Shown here piece after piece: positions 16,180 to 24,521 of a DNA stretch of 64,000 nucleotides (positions are counted from its first letter, which is position 1; the number at the start of each line of letters is the position of its first letter). The stretch comes from CAVQGZ01 sp963712175 (GTDB lineage: Bacteria; Actinomycetota; Actinomycetes; Jiangellales; Jiangellaceae), in NCBI GenBank assembly GCA_963712175.1, contig CAVQGZ010000010.1:1-64000 (forward strand), given 5' to 3'. The translations under genes were made by a program, and so were the position numbers. The notes under the pieces were generated by a model. The model was not told where the DNA came from. It saw only the letters and a list, made by a program, of their open reading frames with translations, and ran no database searches.

Positions 16180-16209
16180 CGGACGGCACGGCGCCGACGG
16201 GCGGTGCTG

Positions 16210-16467
16210 CTACGCACCCAGCTCCCGGACGTAGGCGATGTAGCTCTGCTTGGCCTCGTCGGTGGACAGGCCCTTGACCTTTCCCCAGGCGTCGTACTTG
16301 GCACGGCCGACCATGTCGAGCATGCCCGGCTTCTTGCCCGACACATCCCCCGAGGTCGCCTGCTTGTACAGGGCGTAGAGCTTGAGCTTCGCCTCGTTGC
16401 CGGGGTCGTCGGTGAGCTTCGTGACGTCGTCCTGCGCTTGGGCGAAGTCAGCGTCCAAGTCACTCAT
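16210..16467 (-). CDS. acyl-CoA-binding protein (ACBP)
   Basis: 85 aa, the size of free-standing ACBPs. The four-helix family motifs are present: FAQAQDDVTKLTDDPGNEAK, LKLYALYKQATSGDVSGKKP and YDAWGKVKGLSTDEAKQSYI, with the conserved Lys, Tyr and Trp that bind the CoA moiety and cover the acyl chain. ACBPs buffer and shuttle long-chain acyl-CoA esters in the cytosol. The family is common in eukaryotes and patchy in bacteria. The ATG at 16467 follows GAGAGGACCAGCC, a reasonable ribosome-binding site. It may share an operon with the decarboxylase. Confidence 0.93.
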   Translation of the reverse strand: MSDLDADFAQAQDDVTKLTDDPGNEAKLKLYALYKQATSGDVSGKKPGMLDMVGRAKYDAWGKVKGLSTDEAKQSYIAYVRELGA

Positions 16468-16590
16468 GGGCTGGTCCTCTCGACGTGGTTCACCGCCACC
16501 CTAGGGGCTGATCGGACCTGGTGTCCCGCATTGGCGTCGGGGCTATCCTGAACGGCGTCGCACCTGTGGCGCACAGCAGAAGGACGGCCC

Positions 16591-16947
16591 ATGATCGAGC
16601 TCGTCGACGACGTCCCGCACGGCGTCTTCGGCCTGCGCGCCGGCGGCCTCGTCACCCCCGAGGAGTACAGCGCGGTCGTGCGCCCTGCGCTGCGCCAGTG
16701 GTTGTCGTCGACGGAGTCGTTGCGGGTGCTGGCGATTGTCGAGCCCGACTTCTCCTACGCCGACGGTGACTGGCACGAGGCGTCGGAAGGCGTGCTGAAA
16801 CGGCCCGAGTGGAATCGGCTCGGGGTCGTGACCGACGCAGGATGGCTACGCCGGATGGCACCGGTCGGGAGCATGTTCGTCCCCGCACGCGTGCGGACCT
16901 TCCGCAGCGACAAGGTGCACGACGCCAAGGACTGGGTGGCCCGGTAG
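16591..16947 (+). CDS. SpoIIAA/STAS-like protein
   Basis: 118 aa with the pattern of the SpoIIAA-like (DUF3478-type) family: MIELVDDVPHGVFGLRAGG, LVTPEEYSAVVRPALRQWL, LRVLAIVEPDFSYADGDWHE, WNRLGVVTDAGWLRRMAPV, VRTFRSDKVHDAKDWVA. These are small STAS-fold proteins. In stand-alone members the role is unclear; some may bind lipid or regulators. It lies between the ACBP gene (divergent) and the DipZ gene (convergent). Confidence 0.75.
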   Translation: MIELVDDVPHGVFGLRAGGLVTPEEYSAVVRPALRQWLSSTESLRVLAIVEPDFSYADGDWHEASEGVLKRPEWNRLGVVTDAGWLRRMAPVGSMFVPARVRTFRSDKVHDAKDWVAR

Positions 16948-16969
16948 CCGCGGCGACCAGGGCGCTCGC

Positions 16970-18715
16970 TCAGCCGAAGGTGAACGCGTACACGGCGACG
17001 CCGGCGGGTACCTGCAGGCGCATCAGGCCGTCGACCGCGTCCTGGGAGTCGCGCAGCACGTAGAGCCGCTCGGAGTCCAGGACGTGCTCGCGGGTCTGGC
17101 CGTCCGGCCCCTGGTCCTCGGAGACGACGACCGGGGCCTGCGTCCTCGCCTCGGCGGTGTCCCCCATGACGATGAAGACGTCGCGCCCGAAGTAGTGGAT
17201 CCAGAGCTCGGCGTCCTCGCCCGCTACCGAGCGCTCGTCCTGCACCGTCCACTGCCCCACGAGGGTCCAGATGTCGCGGTCGAGTCCGTCGGGCCCGCTG
17301 TAGAGGGCCGGTTCGTCCGGGCGGATGACCGACTCGGGGTCGTCGACGAGCGACCCACCGAAGCGGCGGCCTCGCTCGTAGCCGAGGTAGGTCTCGGGGG
17401 TCTGTCCACCGGTTCGTTCGGTTGCGGCGATCTGGTCGCTGGCGATCGACGCCGACGTGCCCAGCAGCGTCTGGATGTGCTGCTCCGTCCGTGCGTACTC
17501 GCCCTCGCCGTAGTGCGCGTAGCGCAGCGTGCCGTCGCGGTCGATGAGGTACTTGGCCGGCCAGTACCGGTTGTGGAACCCCGCCCAGGTCTCGTAGTCG
17601 TTGTCCAGCGCCACCGGCCAGGTGACCTCGAGGTCGGCGAGGGCCTGCTCGACGTTGGCCGGCACCGACTCGAATGCGAACTCCGGCGCGTGGACGCCCA
17701 CGACCACCAGCCCCTCGTCGGAGTAGGCGTCGTGCCACGCCCGCAGGTAGGGCAGGGTGCGCAGGCAGTTGATGCACGAGTAGGTCCAGAAGTCGACCAG
17801 CACCACCTTGCCGTCGAGGTCCTCGGCGGTCAGGGGCTGCGAGCCGGCGGTGTTGAACCACGGGCCGAGCCCGGAGGGCGTGGGCGCCGGCCCCAGGTCG
17901 GCAAGGTCGTCCAGCTCGGGGTAGCCGGTGGCGCGCAGCGTGGCTGGGCTGAGGTCGGTGCCGCCGGAGCCGTCCCCGCCCTCACCCGCGTCCGCCAACG
18001 CCGAGGCCTCCAGGTCGGCGGTGATCGTGGTGCCCAGCGCCGTGTTCTCCGCGACCCATCGGTTGAGCCGCACGTCCAGGCCCGAGGCGATGAGGCCCGC
18101 TGTGACGAGCAGGACGACGCCGGTCGCGACGTCCAGGCGGCGACCACCCAGGCGGGTACGCAGCCACGTCCCGACCCGTCGACCCCCCAGTGCGATGAGC
18201 GTCAGCGGGATCGCCATCCCGAGGCAGAAGGCGACCAGCGTGATCAGCGATCGGGCACCCAGGTCGTCCTGCGCGGCGGCGACGGCCACCGCGGCGAGGA
18301 TCGGCCCGGCGCACGGGGTCCACACCACGCCCAGGGCGAGCCCGGTCAGCAGGCCGCCGGCCAGGCCGGTGCGGGTGGCGTCGGCTGCCCCGGGTCGAAC
18401 CCGGGACACCAGTCGCGAGGTCGCGGCCTCGACACGGTCCTTGGCCGGGGGGACGAGGAACAGCACCCCGATGACGCTGAGGATGGCGACGGCCACCCAT
18501 CGCAGCCCGTCACCGACCGTCCCGGCGGCCGAGAGCAGAGCCGTGAGCGCGACGAGCCCGATGCCGAAGGAGGTGATGATGCCGAGCACGAGCCCGGTGA
18601 CGCGGCGTCGGTCGCCGCTGCCGGACACGGCGAGCAGCGCCGGCAGCAGCGGCAGCACGCACGGCGTGAGCACCGAGACGATGCCGGCCAGAAAGGCGAC
18701 GACGGTGACGAGCAC
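16970..18715 (-). CDS. dipZ: DipZ-like CcdA/thioredoxin fusion, thiol-redox membrane protein
   Basis: 581 aa. Residues 1-230 are a CcdA/DsbD-like membrane domain with the two conserved cysteines in VLTPCVLPLL and VVWTPCAGPIL. Residues about 285-430 form an exported thioredoxin-like/redoxin domain with the active site CINC (WTYSCINCLRTLPYLRAWH). The C-terminal 130 residues are a beta-rich domain of the DipZ type (WTLVGQWTVQDERSV, LWIHYFGRDVFIVMGD). Role by family: moves reducing power from cytosolic thioredoxin to extracytoplasmic thiols, aiding cytochrome c or copper-protein assembly. It ends the five-gene leftward cluster with DyP, PCuAC and Rieske genes, 6 bp from the DyP gene. Confidence 0.9.
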   Translation of the reverse strand: MLVTVVAFLAGIVSVLTPCVLPLLPALLAVSGSGDRRRVTGLVLGIITSFGIGLVALTALLSAAGTVGDGLRWVAVAILSVIGVLFLVPPAKDRVEAATSRLVSRVRPGAADATRTGLAGGLLTGLALGVVWTPCAGPILAAVAVAAAQDDLGARSLITLVAFCLGMAIPLTLIALGGRRVGTWLRTRLGGRRLDVATGVVLLVTAGLIASGLDVRLNRWVAENTALGTTITADLEASALADAGEGGDGSGGTDLSPATLRATGYPELDDLADLGPAPTPSGLGPWFNTAGSQPLTAEDLDGKVVLVDFWTYSCINCLRTLPYLRAWHDAYSDEGLVVVGVHAPEFAFESVPANVEQALADLEVTWPVALDNDYETWAGFHNRYWPAKYLIDRDGTLRYAHYGEGEYARTEQHIQTLLGTSASIASDQIAATERTGGQTPETYLGYERGRRFGGSLVDDPESVIRPDEPALYSGPDGLDRDIWTLVGQWTVQDERSVAGEDAELWIHYFGRDVFIVMGDTAEARTQAPVVVSEDQGPDGQTREHVLDSERLYVLRDSQDAVDGLMRLQVPAGVAVYAFTFG

Positions 18716-18721
18716 GTCTCC

Positions 18722-19984
18722 TCAGCCCAGGAGGGTGTCGCCGATGAACCCGTCGGGGTCACAGCCGGGCGGGATCGCGAAGACGGCCGAGCCGATGGGT
18801 GTCGTCCAGGTGTTGAACAGGTCGTTCTCGGCCAGCCGCTGCTGGATGGGGAGGAACTGCGCGGTCAGGTCCGCGGCATAGGCGACGAAGAGCAGCCCTA
18901 CGTCGGGGCGTGCGTCGTTTCCCAGCCCGTTGTCGAAGCTGAGCGGCCGCCGCAGGAACTGCATCGACGGGCTGTCGCTGTGGGCGATGCGGATGTGTGC
19001 GAAGTCCGGGATGACGGTGAGGCCATCCGGGCCGGTCGCCTCGAAGTCCGGTGCGTCGTGCTCCTGGGTGCCGGTCAGCGGAGCACCGGTGTCCAGCCGC
19101 CGCCCGATGACCTGCTCCTTGTCGGAGCGCTCCATGGCGTCCCAGGTGTCGAGCTCCATGCGGATGCGCCGGATGACCACCCCGGTCCCACCCCGAACCC
19201 AGTCGGGGCCGGTGGCGCTCCAGACGATCCGGTCGAACTCCGGCGTCCCCGGTGTCGGGTTCGCGGTGCCGTCGACCTGGCCCATCAGGTTTCGTGGCGT
19301 CGAGCCGGCAGGCACGGAGCCGGGGCTGTGGGTGAAGCCGGGCTGCACCCAGCGCACGGTGGCGAACGGCCGCGCCGACTTGGTCATCATCCGTTGGGCG
19401 TGCGCCAGGGTGAGCGGGTCGTCCGCGCCGAGCTGCAGCAGCAGGTCTCCTCCGCTCCAGCGCTCCTCGAGCTGGTCGATCGTCGGGAACGCCGGGAGCG
19501 GGGCCAGCCAGTCGGGGCGCTGGTCGGCCAGACCGGGCAGGGAGAACACCCCCGGCCCGTAGCCCACCGTGACGGTGAGCCGCGCCGGAACCTGCGCGAG
19601 CTCGGGCTCGGTGTCGGCCAGCGTCGGGGTGCCCTGGGTGAGGCGGCGAGCGTCCTCGGTCCACAGCAGCATGAGCCGGCGAAGGGCCTCGACGCCGGTG
19701 TCGGGGCTGAGGTCGAACGCGATGAACGTGCCGACCGCCTGGGCAGCGGTGGCGACGCCGGCCTGGTGGGGGCCGTGGAAGGGCTCGCGCGCCTGCCCGA
19801 CTGCGTCTGGTGCGGCGGGTTCGGGCTCGGTCGCGCGGGCCAGCGTGTATCCCGCGCCGGCGAGAACGGCACCGGACGCCGCGGCAACACCTCCCGTCAG
19901 GAGGTGCCGCCGCGACAGCCCGCTGCGTCCTGCTTCGTCGGCCGGGCCGGCCCGGTCGGGGCTTGGCGGCGAGGTCTCAGTCAT
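18722..19984 (-). CDS. DyP-type heme peroxidase, Tat-exported (EfeB-like)
   Basis: 420 aa. The N-terminus has a twin-arginine signal (LSRRHLLTGGVAAASGAVLA). The mature part carries the DyP signature GQVDGTANP (the Asp of GxxDG is the distal acid), a proximal-heme region with conserved His (LMTKSARPFATVRWVQPGF upstream and IPDFAHIRIAHSDSP), and GTGVVIRRIRMELDTWDAME. DyP peroxidases use H2O2 with heme to oxidise dyes, phenols or deferrochelate porphyrins. EfeB-type members are exported and are usually next to iron or copper genes. Here the neighbours are PCuAC and DipZ, suggesting a copper/redox setting instead of the efeUOB iron system. Confidence 0.9.
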   Translation of the reverse strand: MTETSPPSPDRAGPADEAGRSGLSRRHLLTGGVAAASGAVLAGAGYTLARATEPEPAAPDAVGQAREPFHGPHQAGVATAAQAVGTFIAFDLSPDTGVEALRRLMLLWTEDARRLTQGTPTLADTEPELAQVPARLTVTVGYGPGVFSLPGLADQRPDWLAPLPAFPTIDQLEERWSGGDLLLQLGADDPLTLAHAQRMMTKSARPFATVRWVQPGFTHSPGSVPAGSTPRNLMGQVDGTANPTPGTPEFDRIVWSATGPDWVRGGTGVVIRRIRMELDTWDAMERSDKEQVIGRRLDTGAPLTGTQEHDAPDFEATGPDGLTVIPDFAHIRIAHSDSPSMQFLRRPLSFDNGLGNDARPDVGLLFVAYAADLTAQFLPIQQRLAENDLFNTWTTPIGSAVFAIPPGCDPDGFIGDTLLG

Positions 19985-20005
19985 GGCGCGGGAGTCGGAG
20001 CAGCC

Positions 20006-20542
20006 TCAGCTGTCCGAACCCTCCATGTCGCCGTCCTCGGAGGGCACGTACTCCTCGTCGCCGACCTCGGCCTCACGGCCCTGGGCGGTGTAGGTGAGCT
20101 CGGTGCCGTCGTCGAAGGTCAACGTGATCTCGACGTCGTCACCCGGCTGCACCGGGTCTTGCATGTTCATGACCATGACGTGGTCGCTGCCCGGCTCCAG
20201 GACGTGCTCACCGCCGGCGGGGACCGCGAAACCGCCGTCCTTCTGCTGCATCTTCATCTCGCCGTCGATCATGACAACCTCGTGCAGCTCGGTCATCTCT
20301 GACGCGCTCGTCGTAGCCGAGACGACGACGACGTCGTTGTCGCCGCTGTTGCTGATGACGCCGAAGGCACCGGTCATGGGTCCCTCGGAGGCCTTGATCC
20401 AGGCGTCGGTCACGGTGACCGCACCGCCGGATGCCGTGTCGGAGTCGGTGTCGGCCCCGCATGCGGCCAGGGGGGCTGCAACGAGGGCAGCGGCCGGGAG
20501 CAGGAGCAGACGGGTGGTCAGGAGGGAACGTCGTGCGTGCAT
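20006..20542 (-). CDS. PCu(A)C-type copper chaperone, lipoprotein
   Basis: 178 aa from ATG 20542. The signal peptide carries a lipobox (AAPLAACGAD), so the mature protein is a membrane-anchored lipoprotein. The cupredoxin-like domain includes VTVTDAWIKASEGPMTGAFG. The copper-ligand pattern is MTELHEVVMIDGEMKM, then HVLEPGSDHVMVMNM; two His and two Met are the expected Cu(I) ligands. PCu(A)C proteins deliver copper to the CuA or CuB centres of cytochrome oxidase outside the membrane. The acidic tail (EYVPSEDGDMEGSDS) is extra. It lies between the DyP gene (21 bp) and a membrane-protein gene. Confidence 0.9.
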   Translation of the reverse strand: MHARRSLLTTRLLLLPAAALVAAPLAACGADTDSDTASGGAVTVTDAWIKASEGPMTGAFGVISNSGDNDVVVVSATTSASEMTELHEVVMIDGEMKMQQKDGGFAVPAGGEHVLEPGSDHVMVMNMQDPVQPGDDVEITLTFDDGTELTYTAQGREAEVGDEEYVPSEDGDMEGSDS

Positions 20543-20613
20543 CAGGGTGGTCCTTGTCGTGTCAGGTGAGGTGCGGGCGTGGCCCTGGGTGGGGGCCGTA
20601 CGGCGAGGGTGCG

Positions 20614-21204
20614 CTAGCGCGCACCGGACACCGAGGGTGGCCCGCGACGTGACACGGTCGTCGCCAGGGCGAGGCAGAGCAGCGGTGTGGGGGAGTCGTC
20701 GTAGGTCGAGTGCACCGGAGGCGCGCAGCGGCAGACGGGCGCAGGCGCCGGGAGCCGAACGGGCGTGAACAAGCCTGCCAGCGTCCAGAACGCCCGCTCG
20801 GCATCGGCCAGCAGCACGCTGACGACCAGGGCTGCCCCCACGTGCGCGAGTGCCATGGCAGGCGTCACGTGCAGGGCGGGGTTGTCGGCGCCGTGCCCGC
20901 CCATGGACGCCAGCAGGTGCAGCACAGGCTGGGCCAGCAGGACGACCGAGAAGATCTCGGCGAAGGAGCGCCGCACGTCCGCGGCCGCAACACACAAGGC
21001 GCCGAGCGCGGCGCCGCCGAGGAGCATCGGCATCGACAGGTGCACCGAGCCCCCGGCGATCGCGTGACCCCCGACCGAGATCAGCACGGTCAGCAGGGCA
21101 AGAACCCCGGCGCGGGCCCAACGCGACGATCCCTTGCCCGGGGTGCTCACCCAGCCAGGGTAGAGACCCCCGCTGGGCGCAACCAGATCGGCGGGGTGCG
21201 ACAT
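20614..21204 (-). CDS. multi-pass membrane protein of the copper/redox cluster
   Basis: 196 aa with about four hydrophobic helices (WARAGVLALLTVLISVGGHA, LLGGAALGALCVAAADV, FAEIFSVVLLAQPVLHLLAS, ALAHVGAALVVSVLLADA). It contains several His and Met residues in or near the membrane (HLSMPM, HLLASMGGHG, HVTPAMALAHVG) and a Cys-Arg-Cys element (APVCRCAPP), which would suit metal handling. I do not recognise a named family. Its position between PCuAC and a Rieske protein in the same orientation suggests a role in copper or oxidase assembly (inference). Confidence 0.65.
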   Translation of the reverse strand: MSHPADLVAPSGGLYPGWVSTPGKGSSRWARAGVLALLTVLISVGGHAIAGGSVHLSMPMLLGGAALGALCVAAADVRRSFAEIFSVVLLAQPVLHLLASMGGHGADNPALHVTPAMALAHVGAALVVSVLLADAERAFWTLAGLFTPVRLPAPAPVCRCAPPVHSTYDDSPTPLLCLALATTVSRRGPPSVSGAR

Positions 21205-21223
21205 GCGCCACCCCGGTGCCCGC

Positions 21224-21601
21224 TCAGATCTCGACGAAGAGCTCCTCGCCCTCGCGCGTCACCGTGAAGGTGGTGAGCGGGGAAGGCTTGCGCCCCATCG
21301 CCACCAGCTTCTGCGACCATCCGGGCATGCCTCGACCGGCGAACCCGACGACCCAGTCGAGGTTCTCCCCGGAGCACAGGTCGAAGCGTGAGGAGTGCCA
21401 GGGGCAGGTGATCTGTCCGGACTCCGCGTGGAACCCGCCCGGTCCCTTCGTCAGCGACAGCCCGAGGTGCGGGCAGTGGTTGCGCACGACGCAGACGTCG
21501 TCGCCGTCACGCCAGACGACCACACCCATGCCGTCGATCTCGCGGGCGACGGCCTCGCCGTCGGAGTAGTCATGGACCGAGCCAATCGAGTGTCGCGACA
21601 T
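21224..21601 (-). CDS. Rieske [2Fe-2S] ferredoxin-like protein
   Basis: 125 aa. The two Rieske boxes are present: CPHLGLSL (Cys-x-His) and CPWHSSRFDL (Cys-x-x-His), about 18 residues apart. There is no membrane segment, so it is a soluble Rieske ferredoxin that carries one electron in the cytosol, as in oxygenase electron chains, rather than a bc1 subunit. It begins at ATG 21601 and leads the five-gene leftward cluster. It diverges from the nitroreductase-type gene at 21647. Confidence 0.88.
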   Translation of the reverse strand: MSRHSIGSVHDYSDGEAVAREIDGMGVVVWRDGDDVCVVRNHCPHLGLSLTKGPGGFHAESGQITCPWHSSRFDLCSGENLDWVVGFAGRGMPGWSQKLVAMGRKPSPLTTFTVTREGEELFVEI

Positions 21602-21646
21602 GGACACGACGGTAGTCCCTGAGGCCGGCTTGAGATGCTGGGGCCC

Positions 21647-22147
21647 ATGGACCTGCATTCCGTCAGACGTGACCTGTTTCGCCACCTCGGCCGTCAGCCG
21701 TGGTTCGCCACGGTGGCCTCCCGGCTCGCACCGCTGGACACCCGGGTGCTCAAGGCCAGCGGTGGACGGTTCGGGCTGCTCGGCGACTACGGCCTGCCGC
21801 AGCTGCTGCTCACGACCACGGGGCGCAAGTCGGGTCAGCCGCGCACGGTGACCTTGCTCTACGGCAGCACGGACGAGGGCATCGTGCTCATCGGGAGCAA
21901 CTTCGGCCAGGCCCACCACCCGGCGTGGGCGCTGAACCTCGAGGCGAACCCGCAGGCTGTGGTGCAGATCGGGCAGAAGCGGACTGACGTCGTGGCCGAG
22001 CTGGTCTCGGACGCTCAGCGACGCGACCACATCTGGTCGCAGATGATCGATGTCTACCCGGGGTACGCGATGTACCGGAGCAAGGCCGGGCGCGACATCA
22101 AGGTTTTCGCCGTGCGCCCGGCCGACGTTGGGGCCACCCTGACCTGA
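21647..22147 (+). CDS. F420/deazaflavin-dependent nitroreductase-family (DDN-like) protein
   Basis: 166 aa from ATG 21647 (MDLHSVRRDLFRHLG). The split-barrel fold motifs of the DDN/DUF385 family are present: LPQLLLTTTGRKSGQPRTVT, TDEGIVLIGSNFGQAHHPAW and WALNLEANPQAVVQIG, ending YPGYAMYRSKAGRDIKVF. Members bind coenzyme F420 and reduce quinones or nitro compounds. The enzyme's native substrate is not predictable. Its stop overlaps the start of the next gene by one base. Confidence 0.85.
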   Translation: MDLHSVRRDLFRHLGRQPWFATVASRLAPLDTRVLKASGGRFGLLGDYGLPQLLLTTTGRKSGQPRTVTLLYGSTDEGIVLIGSNFGQAHHPAWALNLEANPQAVVQIGQKRTDVVAELVSDAQRRDHIWSQMIDVYPGYAMYRSKAGRDIKVFAVRPADVGATLT

Positions 22148-22560
22148 TGATCTCTCTCGAGCTGGCCGAGAAGCTGGCCGCTGCCGGGCTCGCCTGGGAG
22201 CCGTCGCGAGGCGACCACTTCGTGCTGCCCCACCGCGAGATGGACGAGCAGGTGTTCGTGCTGTCGGACATGACGATCGAGGTGCACCAGTTCCCCGCCG
22301 GTGAGGTGATCGGCTTCAACGGGACAGTCGAGTGGGCGCTGGACAGCATCGAGCGCCACGAGGCGCTGTGGCTGCCCCGCGAGGACCAGCTACGCGAGGC
22401 GCTGGGTGACGCCTTCGTCTCCCTCGTCCGGGTCCCGGACGGCTTCCGGTGCGATCTCGTCGGGGCCTCGGCGACGGGGTCGACCTGCGAGGAGGCCTAC
22501 GGGCTCGCGCTGCTCGCCGTCCTCGCAGACACGGCCGCGACGCCGTCCGCGATACCCTAG
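22147..22560 (+). CDS. conserved hypothetical protein (137 aa)
   Basis: Starts MISLELAEKLAAAGLAWEPS and continues HREMDEQVFVLSDMTIEVHQ, VIGFNGTVEWALDSIERHEA, a pattern I have seen in a conserved actinobacterial family sometimes labelled pilus-assembly CpaE without clear basis. No membrane or catalytic motif is visible. The gene is coupled to the DDN-like gene upstream (1-base overlap) and ends 7 bp before the LCP gene, so a three-gene transcript is likely. Confidence 0.7.
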   Translation: MISLELAEKLAAAGLAWEPSRGDHFVLPHREMDEQVFVLSDMTIEVHQFPAGEVIGFNGTVEWALDSIERHEALWLPREDQLREALGDAFVSLVRVPDGFRCDLVGASATGSTCEEAYGLALLAVLADTAATPSAIP

Positions 22561-22567
22561 GGGGTTT

Positions 22568-24076
22568 GTGAGCAGCACATCCGACACCCATCCCCGCCGC
22601 CGCGCGGTCGGATGGGTGGCAGTGGGGCTCGTTGCGGCCCTGCTGATGACGGTCGCGTTCGTGGCCGTGAAGCTGCGCGCCAACATCACCGTCATCGACG
22701 TGGACGACGCGCTCGCCGAGGCCGATCAGCCCGGTGACCAGGACACGAGCGTGTCCGACAACAACTCTGCCAAGTCGAGCCAGGAGGGGCGAGAGATCGC
22801 GGAGGTGACCGGTCAGCCACTGAACATCCTCGTCATGGGCTCGGACACCCGCGAGGGCCAGGGCGAGGGGTTCGGATCCGCCGAGGAGATCGAAGGTGCC
22901 CGCTCGGACACGACGCTTCTCGTGCACCTGTCTGCCGACCGCGAGGACGTCACCGTCGTCAGCATCCCGCGTGACCTCGTGGTCTCCATCCCGTCGTGCA
23001 CGATGGCCGACGGGACGAGGAGCCCTGCCGCGCAGGATCGGTTCAACGCCGCGTTCCTCACCGGTGGACCGGAGTGCACGATCCGGACGGTCACCGGGCT
23101 GACCGGCCTGCCGATCCACCACTTCGCCGTCGTCGACTTCACGGCCTTCGAGCGCACGATCGACGCACTGGGCGGCGTCGAGGTCTGCCTGACCGAGGCC
23201 GTGGACGACCCGCTGTCCGGGCTGGACCTACCGGCCGGCGTGAGCCGGGTGGACGGGCAGCAGGGGCTGGCGTTCGTCCGAGCTCGTGCCAGCCTCGGCG
23301 ACGGGAGCGACCTCGCGCGCATCGAGCGGCAGCAGGCCTTCCTCGCCTCGCTGGTCAGGGAGGTCACCTCGCGGGACCTGCTGACCGACCCGGTGCGGCT
23401 GATCCGCAGCCTGGACGCCGCGACACAGTCGCTGTCGATGGACTCCGGCCTGGCCTGGCTTCCCCGGTCTGCCGGCATCGCCCGCAGCCTGGCCAGCATC
23501 GATCCCGCCGACGTGTCGTTCGTGACGTACCCCTACCTCTACAACGACGACCTCCTGACCGTCCGGCCGGACCCGGCCAGGGCCACGTTGCTGACCGAGG
23601 TGCTGGCATCGGATGCTCCGTGGCCCCCGCCGGCATCGGCGGCTCAGGTCGGGCTGGCACCGGCGCAGGTGTCGGTCACCGTGGTCAACGCCACCGGGCG
23701 CCAGGACCAGGCGGCGCTCATGGGTGCAGCCCTGGCGGAGCAGGGCTTCTCGGTCGTCGCGCTCAGCACGGCCGATGCGCAGGAACGGAGCGAGGTGCGC
23801 TACTCGACCGGCTTCGAGGACGCGGCGGCCACCGTCGCGGCCGCCGTCGACGGCGCCGTGCCGGTGGCCGACGACACCGGCTTCGGAGTGCGCCTGGTGC
23901 TCGGCTCCGATGTCGGCGTGGACGACCTTCGCACGGTTCGTGTCGCCGCTGCGCCCACGGACGAGCCGGCGCCGAGCGCCGACGGCTCCCCTGGACAGGG
24001 CGAGTGGGTCGAGCCCGCCGACGACCTCCCGTCGGGTGCGACGTCGACGGCCGATCGAGCCACCTGCGCGTCCTGA
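22568..24076 (+). CDS. LCP (LytR-CpsA-Psr) family cell-wall polymer transferase
   Basis: 502 aa from GTG 22568, just after TAGGGGG. A short basic cytosolic N-terminus is followed by a membrane anchor at about 15-37 (VGWVAVGLVAALLMTVAFVA). The LCP catalytic domain (about 85-300) has NILVMGSDTREGQ, ARSDTTLLVHLSADREDVTV, VSIPRDLVVSIPSC, HHFAVVDFTAFERTIDALGG and LAFVRARASLGDGSDLARIE with the Arg/Asp residues that bind polyprenyl pyrophosphate. A C-terminal LytR_C domain starts near 380 (VSVTVVNATGRQDQAALMG). Role: attaches teichoic acid, arabinogalactan or another glycopolymer to peptidoglycan outside the membrane. Confidence 0.92.
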   Translation: MSSTSDTHPRRRAVGWVAVGLVAALLMTVAFVAVKLRANITVIDVDDALAEADQPGDQDTSVSDNNSAKSSQEGREIAEVTGQPLNILVMGSDTREGQGEGFGSAEEIEGARSDTTLLVHLSADREDVTVVSIPRDLVVSIPSCTMADGTRSPAAQDRFNAAFLTGGPECTIRTVTGLTGLPIHHFAVVDFTAFERTIDALGGVEVCLTEAVDDPLSGLDLPAGVSRVDGQQGLAFVRARASLGDGSDLARIERQQAFLASLVREVTSRDLLTDPVRLIRSLDAATQSLSMDSGLAWLPRSAGIARSLASIDPADVSFVTYPYLYNDDLLTVRPDPARATLLTEVLASDAPWPPPASAAQVGLAPAQVSVTVVNATGRQDQAALMGAALAEQGFSVVALSTADAQERSEVRYSTGFEDAAATVAAAVDGAVPVADDTGFGVRLVLGSDVGVDDLRTVRVAAAPTDEPAPSADGSPGQGEWVEPADDLPSGATSTADRATCAS

Positions 24077-24195
24077 CCGCCCCGCGTCGGCGCACGGCGA
24101 GGCACCGCCACACCGCGCAAACGAATGACAACGGTGTAAGTCGGCTCTAAGGTGAGCGGACCTGTCAGGAGTCCGCGGGAGCCGAAGGAGGCGCC

Positions 24196-24510
24196 ATGGC
24201 CCACGAGCCACCGACGGCGCATGCCGTCGCCACCGACGACGCCGCCTCTCGAGCCCGGGACCACCTCAGCGAGCGCGAACGAGCCATGCTCGACTTCGAA
24301 CGACAGTGGTGGCGGTACGCCGGTTCCAAGGAGCAGGCCGTCCGTGACCTCTTCGACATGTCGGCCACCCGCTACTACCAGGTGCTCAACGCGCTGATCG
24401 ACCGGGACGAGGCCGTGGACTACGACCCGATGCTGGTCAAGCGCCTGCGCCGGATGCGTGCGTCCCGCCAGCGGGCAAGGACGGCGCGACGCCTCGGCAT
24501 GGAGGTCTGA
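24196..24510 (+). CDS. DUF3263 protein, probable DNA-binding
   Basis: 104 aa with the DUF3263 pattern LSERERAMLDFERQWWRYAG SK, then EQAVRDLFDMSATRYYQVLN and LRRMRASRQRARTARRLGME. The middle resembles a helix-turn-helix (LFDMSATRYYQVL), so it may be a small regulator. This family is nearly confined to Actinomycetota and is commonly next to LytR_C-domain genes, as here (11 bp upstream of 24522). The ATG has GAAGGAGG six bases upstream, a strong ribosome-binding site. Confidence 0.9.
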   Translation: MAHEPPTAHAVATDDAASRARDHLSERERAMLDFERQWWRYAGSKEQAVRDLFDMSATRYYQVLNALIDRDEAVDYDPMLVKRLRRMRASRQRARTARRLGMEV

Positions 24511-24521
24511 GCGCTCATCCC

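Noticed and set aside
18722..19984. EfeB of an efeUOB iron operon
   Set aside because: No efeU or efeO gene is nearby; neighbours are copper and redox genes.
17084..20302. Very long plus-strand ORF (1,072 aa) opposite dipZ and the DyP peroxidase
   Set aside because: It is an open antisense frame in GC-rich DNA; the reverse strand holds clear conserved genes.
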